A DNA stretch of 53,730 nt from CAZVWH01 sp964631175 (lineage in GTDB: Bacteria > Planctomycetota > Phycisphaerae > Sedimentisphaerales > Anaerobacaceae), in the NCBI GenBank assembly GCA_964631175.1, contig CAZVWH010000006.1:1-53730 (forward strand), in the 5' to 3' direction. The position numbers were made by a program, and so were the translations under genes. The notes under the pieces are model-generated. The model did not search any database. It was not told the DNA's origin and saw only the letters and a program-made list of their open reading frames with translations. Below, piece after piece: positions 48,819-53,730 of this stretch. Numbering within the stretch: the first letter of the stretch is position 1; each line of letters begins with the position of its first letter.

Positions 48819-50012
48819 ATGTTTAGAAAAGTGTTAATCTTAACGGCCATTGTATTAGTTTTCTCGGCCAGTGGAGTTCAAGCTGACGTCACCCATTCAA
48901 CCTGGGTCGGCGGGCCATTCAGCGAATGGGGGAACGCAAACAACTGGAACCCTTCCATCGTGCCGGACAACGCAGGAGGGAATACCTTTAACGTCACCAT
49001 AAATGCCGGTACCGGTGAAGTATCAATAGGCTTGCAACATTGGCGCACTATCGACCAATTGGATTCTTATGGCAATGTTGAACTGGCCACTTGGATCTCA
49101 AATAACCTGGAACTTACCTTGGAAGATCCCAATGGCTTGACGAACCATGGTGAGTTGGAAGTCACGGGTTGGGACCTCGACATTACCGGAAACATAACAA
49201 ATCAAGGCGGAGCCAGGTTCGACTCACATGCACACTCTTTAGATATTAACGGCCTCATTACTAATTCCGCCAACGCCACCATAGCAGTTTATTGGTCTAC
49301 CTGGGTATTCGGCGATGTTCAAAACGCGGGTACGATAATCGTTCCTTGGGGTGCTGGTATTTTAGGGGTTCACGGTGACCTCCTTAATACCGGCTTAATT
49401 CAGATGTTTGGTGGCGTATGCGGAAGCATCAACCTCTTTGATAACGATGCTAACGGTGTTATTATAGGATTTGGAACACTTTTTTCAGAAGAGATGATCC
49501 AGAATAAAGGTAAGATTCATGCTTACGGCGGTTCGCTTGCGGTTAGTATCGAAGGTGCTCTAATAAACAATGGGATTTTGGGTAACTCGCCCCTGTCCTC
49601 GCTACATATCAAACCAGCGGTGGATGTGAACAATAATGGCACCATCGAGGTCAATGCCGGCGGTGGAGTCGCCTTTGATTGTAATCTGGTTAATGAGCCT
49701 AACGGTGTAATTCAATTACTCGGCGGGACTCTGGCAGCGACAACAATTACACAGACAGCTAATGCGAATTTTACAAGCTTCGGCTCAATTACTGGCAATG
49801 TTATCATTGAACCTGACGGCATAATCAAGCTTACCGGCCCTACGAATATTGTTGGCGATGTTACGATAGAACATAATGCTGTAATGGAAATCAGCGACGG
49901 CCAGACATTAATTACCGGCCAAACGACAAATAACGGCATCATTCATGTAGTCAACGGTAATGTTATTTTTCAAGGTGGTTACAGCGGCAGCGGCGTTGTT
50001 CAAAAAGACTGA
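48819..50012 (+). CDS. Secreted beta-solenoid (autotransporter passenger-like) protein
   Basis: The 397-aa protein has a signal peptide (LILTAIVLVFSASGVQA), then about 370 residues rich in Asn, Gly, Ile and Thr. Short strands alternate with turns: LDITGNITNQGG, DINGLITNSANATI, FGDVQNAGTIIV, GDLLNTGLIQM, NNNGTIEVNAGGG, NNGIIHVVNGNVIF. This is the pattern of right-handed beta-helix surface proteins. There is no C-terminal barrel, LPXTG or PEP-type sorting tail. It is likely exported or surface-associated; function unknown. It is flanked by repeats on both sides. Confidence 0.75.
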   Translation: MFRKVLILTAIVLVFSASGVQADVTHSTWVGGPFSEWGNANNWNPSIVPDNAGGNTFNVTINAGTGEVSIGLQHWRTIDQLDSYGNVELATWISNNLELTLEDPNGLTNHGELEVTGWDLDITGNITNQGGARFDSHAHSLDINGLITNSANATIAVYWSTWVFGDVQNAGTIIVPWGAGILGVHGDLLNTGLIQMFGGVCGSINLFDNDANGVIIGFGTLFSEEMIQNKGKIHAYGGSLAVSIEGALINNGILGNSPLSSLHIKPAVDVNNNGTIEVNAGGGVAFDCNLVNEPNGVIQLLGGTLAATTITQTANANFTSFGSITGNVIIEPDGIIKLTGPTNIVGDVTIEHNAVMEISDGQTLITGQTTNNGIIHVVNGNVIFQGGYSGSGVVQKD

Positions 50013-50040
50013 GTAGAACAGGCGGTAAAACCGCAGGTCT

Positions 50041-50096
50041 ATGAAAAGGCGTTTTTATCCCCCCCCCCCACACAAAACGCTTTTTCTTTTGGCAAA
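50041..50096 (+). terminator. Probable terminator with an 11-C tract in its loop
   Basis: AAAAGGCGTTTTT pairs imperfectly with AAAACGCTTTTTCTTTT, and the loop contains eleven consecutive C (50059-50069). The T-rich end suits termination of the beta-solenoid gene. Confidence 0.6.
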
Positions 50097-50196
50097 GGCT
50101 CGACATACTGTCGCTACTTTGCTTATCAGCAGATATAACTTGTAATTTAGCTTTGGCTACCAGTGATTTGTTACACGTGATTTGATGATTTGTCAT

Positions 50197-50264
50197 GCTG
50201 AGCCGAAAGGCGAAGCATCTGGTTATCGCAACCCAGATTCTTCGCTGCTATCAGAATGACATCC
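50197..50264. repeat. GTCATGCTGAGC-type palindromic repeat
   Basis: GTCATGCTGAGCC...GAAGCATCTGG is mirrored by CCCAGATTCTTCGC...CAGAATGAC. It is a common interspersed element type. The remaining 50100-50640 stretch is A/T-rich with no gene seen. Confidence 0.6.
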
Positions 50265-50650
50265 ATCATTTTATGAGTGAGGGATTACTTGGTACACCTT
50301 ACCTTTACTGAGTAGACTATCGTTTATAGAGGTACTCAATCGATGCTATTCGATTACAAAAACGTTAAGCTCGACTTTTGAACTTTTTGCTTTCCAAGTC
50401 GCATAAATCGTGGGTTAAAAAGTACTTACAATCCAGAAGTGAGCCACAGAATGTGTTGCTATAAGTACTGTAATTACAGCAATTTTAAGAAGAATGGCAA
50501 AAGTTAAGTAAAAATTTCTTCAAAAAAATCAGTCAAGTTGAATATTGTTTTCTTGCGGTCTCTTAATTTATAGATATATTATAACTGTTATATTAAATGG
50601 CACACGGGATACGTTAAATACTTCGGCGGATTAAAAGATAACACTTGTGA

Positions 50651-50820
50651 TATAATTTCTTGTACATGGATTTAGTCCGTGAAATCCCAATGCTAAGATA
50701 CCTGTCCATTGCGTATTGTGCGTGAGAGAGAGGCCTTTGGCAAGCAAAGGAATTCCCATCTGTAGACCGCAATAATTAGTAGCCCCGTGGCACTATTATC
50801 TGGAGAGGTGAATCCTCGTA
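50651..50820 (+). promoter_or_regulatory. Promoter and candidate structured 5' leader of the SGNH gene
   Basis: TATAAT at 50651-50656 (preceded by TGTGA) could start a roughly 180-base leader. Five hairpins follow in order: GGATTT/AAATCC (50668-50687), CAATG/CATTG (50688-50711), CCTTTG/CAAAGG (50734-50750), ATAATTAGTAGCC/GGCACTATTAT (50772-50799) and GAGG/CCTC (50805-50817). The density of stems suggests a structured RNA, but I cannot assign a class. No -35 is clear. Confidence 0.35.
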
Positions 50821-50844
50821 GGAAAAAGTTTCTTGGGTGGTACT

Positions 50845-52182
50845 ATGCGTTTTAATATCTTGTTAAGTTTCGTGCTTATTGCCATTGGCATACTCATGAA
50901 TCAGTGGCTATTAGCTTGGCTAATCCCCCCTTCTGACGGGACTATAGCTTTACCAAATAGAATTGTGATTTGGTTTTTCCAAATACTCCTTATTGTCGGT
51001 GGTTTAGCCACTTACTTCAAGGGAAGTACATCTGAAGGAAGGAGGTGGCTTCTCTTTAGGTTCTGTACTGTAGTAGTTGTGATTTCCATGGTTGAGCTTG
51101 GTCTTCATGCTATTGGTTTTGTGCGACATTTTTTTAAGGCTGAAGAGATAAATGACAAAAGGTACCTATTATCACCATATGAAGGGAAGGAATGGGCTAA
51201 AGTGCTATTCAGTGAGTTCAGTGAACTCACATGTGATTATGAACCATTCGTGGAATGGCGCAGGAAAGAATATCATGGGAAGCACATAAATATTGATGCA
51301 CAGGGTTTTAGGCAGACTTGGAATCCTGAACATTGTCAAGGACAAGGGTGTGAGAAAATATACGTATTTGGAGGATCGACACTCTTGGGTACTGGTGCCA
51401 GAGATGACTATACTATACCTTCATGTTTATCCAAACGATTTGCCGCTGCTGATCTTAACTGCATATTCGTCAACTGCGGAGAAACTGGCTATGTATTTGA
51501 TCAAGAGATTATATGCTTGGCACTATTATTGAAAGACGGCCACCAGCCTACCCATGTGATTTTCTATGATGGTGTTAATGACTGTTATGCTGCTTACCAG
51601 TCTGGAATGGCAGGAACAATCCAGAATCTCCAATCAATAAGAGACAGGTTAACGCAAACGCACACAAAAAGGCCAATAAACCTCATTGTAAGTGGCTTTT
51701 ACGGAATTTTACAACAACACTGTATGATCTATAGGGCTATCGTCGCAGGACTCACTGCTCTTTCTGGAGATCAGTTCCAAGAGGTTTGCTCAAGCTATAC
51801 TGAAAAGGAGCTAAAAGTTTTGTCCGACTGTATCGCTGAGAACTACCTACAATGCATGGACCTCTTGGACCATCTTTCGCAAGCCTATGGCTTTAAGTAC
51901 GCCTGTTTTTGGCAGCCAGTTGCTCTTACGAAGAAGACCCTAACTGAGGAAGAGACTCAATCGGATCGAAGGTTGAAAGATAAGGCGTTAGCTAAACTCT
52001 TTAAGCATACCCTTCATGCGATGAAAACAAAGTCACCCTCGAATTTCTACAATCTCTCGGATGCATTGGCTAACTGTCCAAATTCGTACTATATCGATTT
52101 TTGTCATCTGTCGGAGGATGGTAATGGGCTAATTGCGGATAGAATGTTCCAAATACTATCGAAAGTCTGGGTTTTCGAGTAA
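50845..52182 (+). CDS. Membrane-anchored SGNH-family hydrolase/acyltransferase-like protein
   Basis: Starting at the ATG at 50845 gives 445 aa; a TTG at 50833 is possible. Two or three hydrophobic segments lie at the N-terminus (ILLSFVLIAIGILMNQWLLAW, IVIWFFQILLIVGGLATYF, FCTVVVVISMVELGL). The SGNH-type fold follows, with Ser178 in FGGSTLLGTG, Asn245 in YDGVND, and Asp418/His421 in DFCHLSEDG. Such proteins add or remove ester groups on surface glycans. The adjacent carbamoyltransferase supports a role in polysaccharide modification; this is inference. Confidence 0.78.
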   Translation: MRFNILLSFVLIAIGILMNQWLLAWLIPPSDGTIALPNRIVIWFFQILLIVGGLATYFKGSTSEGRRWLLFRFCTVVVVISMVELGLHAIGFVRHFFKAEEINDKRYLLSPYEGKEWAKVLFSEFSELTCDYEPFVEWRRKEYHGKHINIDAQGFRQTWNPEHCQGQGCEKIYVFGGSTLLGTGARDDYTIPSCLSKRFAAADLNCIFVNCGETGYVFDQEIICLALLLKDGHQPTHVIFYDGVNDCYAAYQSGMAGTIQNLQSIRDRLTQTHTKRPINLIVSGFYGILQQHCMIYRAIVAGLTALSGDQFQEVCSSYTEKELKVLSDCIAENYLQCMDLLDHLSQAYGFKYACFWQPVALTKKTLTEEETQSDRRLKDKALAKLFKHTLHAMKTKSPSNFYNLSDALANCPNSYYIDFCHLSEDGNGLIADRMFQILSKVWVFE

Positions 52183-52196
52183 ACTTGTTGAATATC

Positions 52197-53730
52197 ATGT
52201 ATATTTTAGGAATATCAGCTTTCTATCACGACAGCGCCGCGGCACTTGTCCGCGATGGAGAGATTATTGCCGCTGCTCAGGAAGAACGATTTACACGAAA
52301 AAAGCATGACAGCAGGTTCCCGTCGAATGCAGTGGATTATTGCCTCCAGGCAGGGGAGATCACTGCCGACAAACTTGATTACGTGGTCTTTTATGAAAAG
52401 CCGCTGCTCAAATTCGATAGGCTGCTCGAAACTTACATTGCTTATGCTCCACGCGGCTTCAAACAGTTCTTAATGGGCATCCCCTTGTGGCTGCGCCAAA
52501 AACTACATTTACCCAGGGAAATGGATAAAGCCTTGAATTATAACTACAAAGGTCGTTACATTTTCACTGAGCACCATGAATCTCACGCTGCGAGCGCTTT
52601 TTTCCCATCGCCTTTCGATGAGGCTGCAATTCTAACTATGGACGGGGTCGGCGAATGGGCGACAGGCAGTTTTGGCATCGGCAGAAGCAATAAAGTCGAG
52701 CTGTCCCACGTGCTGCAATTTCCTCATTCGCTTGGACTGCTTTATTCAGCTTTTACATACTTTACGGGCTTTCGCGTCAATTCGGGCGAATATAAAATGA
52801 TGGGCCTGGCACCATACGGCGAACCAAAATATTATGAGCTGATATTGGATAAACTAATCGACCTCAAGCCGGACGGCTCATTTCGTTTGAATATGTCTTA
52901 TTTTCCTTATTGTCACAAGACCGTAATGACGGATTCAAAATTCGAAAAATTATTCAGCGGTCCGCCGCGCAGGTCCGAATTGCCTCTGACCCAGCGGGAA
53001 ATGGATATCGCTGCGTCTATCCAGGCAGTCACCGAAGAGATAATGCTCCGTACAACCAAACATGTTTATCGCCAGACAGGGATGAAAAACCTCGTACTGG
53101 CAGGCGGTGTGGCTCTGAATTGTGTCGGTAATGGCCGAATCCTGCGCGAGGGGCCATTCGAGAATATCTGGATTCAGCCCGCGGCCGGTGACGCTGGCGG
53201 CGCGCTGGGAGCGGCACTATTCGTATGGTATCAACTACTGGACAATGAGCGTAAAGTCGATGGCCGTGACAAACAGCAGGCTTCTCTGCTGGGACCAGCT
53301 TATAGCAGCGAGCAAATCCGTCAGTTTCTGGACTCGGTTAATGCCAAATATCATATTTATAATGACCAGGAGAAGTTAATTGAGAAAGTATCAGAGCTAA
53401 TCAGCCAGGAAAAAGTCATCGGCTGGTTCCAAGGACGCATGGAGTTTGGACCTCGTGCGCTTGGAAACCGCAGCATTGTTGGCGATGCCCGAAGTGAAAA
53501 AATGCAGTCGGTAATGAACCGTAAGATAAAGTTTCGTGAGTCTTTCCGTCCATTTGCTCCCTGTGTTCTGAGAGAGGATGTGCAAGATTATTTTTACATG
53601 CCGGACGGCAAGGACAGTCCCTATATGCTGCTGGTCGCTTACGTCCAAAACGATAAACGGTTGCCTCTAAATACACCGTTAGAGACACTTAAAGGTTTAG
53701 ATAAACTTAAAGTAAAACGAAGCTGTGTAC
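52197..53730 (+). CDS. Carbamoyltransferase, NodU/CmcH family (3' end cut off)
   Basis: 511 codons are present before the window ends. The protein starts MYILGISAFYHDSAAAL, followed by EERFTRKKHD. Metal-site His residues lie in EHHESHAASAFF, then AILTMDGVGEW, GEYKMMGLAPYGE and LAGGVALNCVGNG. The C-terminal YrdC-like domain motif GRMEFGPRALGNRSIVGDAR is also present. These enzymes transfer carbamoyl from carbamoyl phosphate to sugar or antibiotic hydroxyls. Here, after an SGNH hydrolase, a polysaccharide target is likely. The start is 14 bases after the SGNH stop, suggesting one operon. Full length is probably 570-610 aa. Confidence 0.93.
   Translation, partial: MYILGISAFYHDSAAALVRDGEIIAAAQEERFTRKKHDSRFPSNAVDYCLQAGEITADKLDYVVFYEKPLLKFDRLLETYIAYAPRGFKQFLMGIPLWLRQKLHLPREMDKALNYNYKGRYIFTEHHESHAASAFFPSPFDEAAILTMDGVGEWATGSFGIGRSNKVELSHVLQFPHSLGLLYSAFTYFTGFRVNSGEYKMMGLAPYGEPKYYELILDKLIDLKPDGSFRLNMSYFPYCHKTVMTDSKFEKLFSGPPRRSELPLTQREMDIAASIQAVTEEIMLRTTKHVYRQTGMKNLVLAGGVALNCVGNGRILREGPFENIWIQPAAGDAGGALGAALFVWYQLLDNERKVDGRDKQQASLLGPAYSSEQIRQFLDSVNAKYHIYNDQEKLIEKVSELISQEKVIGWFQGRMEFGPRALGNRSIVGDARSEKMQSVMNRKIKFRESFRPFAPCVLREDVQDYFYMPDGKDSPYMLLVAYVQNDKRLPLNTPLETLKGLDKLKVKRSCV

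Noticed and set aside
50765..50820. tRNA-like look of AGAGGTGAATCCTC
   Set aside because: The loop has five bases, not seven, there is no TTCRA motif, and no acceptor or anticodon arms can be drawn.
52910..53688. Several short frames inside the carbamoyltransferase gene
   Set aside because: They are shadows of the true frame, which runs unbroken from 52197 to the window end.

Overview
The window looks like chromosomal DNA of a Gram-negative-type bacterium: there is a beta-barrel porin ending in Phe, several lipoproteins, and a secreted beta-solenoid protein. Gene content, the tandem divergent carB genes, the paired PstB proteins and the many palindromic interspersed repeats suggest a planctomycete of the Phycisphaerae type. 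That placement is an inference from general resemblance. No rRNA or tRNA gene is present to test it.

Layout. 1-583: 5' part of mnmG (minus). 905-2445: a hypothetical gene, a BrnT/BrnA toxin-antitoxin pair with a clear promoter/operator, and an orphan HicB whose hicA partner looks broken by a repeat. 2496-13048 (minus): acpS, a parvulin lipoprotein, a small membrane protein, an HD-domain protein, an EEP-family lipoprotein, mfd, pfkA and tkt. 13273-16136 (plus): hflK-hflC and a SuhB-type phosphatase. 16283-21543 (minus): NfnB/NfnA electron-bifurcating oxidoreductase, thioredoxin, scpA, a DUF2007 protein and trpS. 23027-32150 (plus): two divergent full-length carB genes in tandem, carA and a pterin-binding methyltransferase-like gene. 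32242-37600: a ZIP transporter, small membrane and lipoprotein genes, tilS, and a LuxR-type regulator with a membrane protein. 38071-47421: a complete phosphate-starvation locus, with pstS-pstC-pstA-pstB2-pstB1-phoU (minus) divergent from phoB-phoR (plus), followed by a porin. 47792-48444: gatC and rpmB. 48819-53730: a secreted beta-solenoid protein, then the start of a glycan or exopolysaccharide-type cluster (SGNH hydrolase and carbamoyltransferase, cut by the window end).

Three things stand out. First, the two PstB ATPases carry complementary defects. PstB1 has a degenerate ABC signature, whereas PstB2 lacks the Q-loop Gln and the H-loop His. A heterodimer would therefore have one canonical and one degenerate ATP site. 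Second, palindromic or low-complexity repeats occur between genes and also as in-frame insertions inside at least nine protein genes (brnT, the parvulin gene, mfd, pfkA, both carB genes, carA, the pterin-binding gene and tilS). The two CarB paralogues carry unrelated repeats at the same homologous site. Third, two arrays of TTAACA-like hexamers with exact 11-bp spacing lie about 90 bp upstream of pstS and of the porin gene, tying both to PhoB.

All functional calls rest on reading motifs by eye. No database search or folding program was run.
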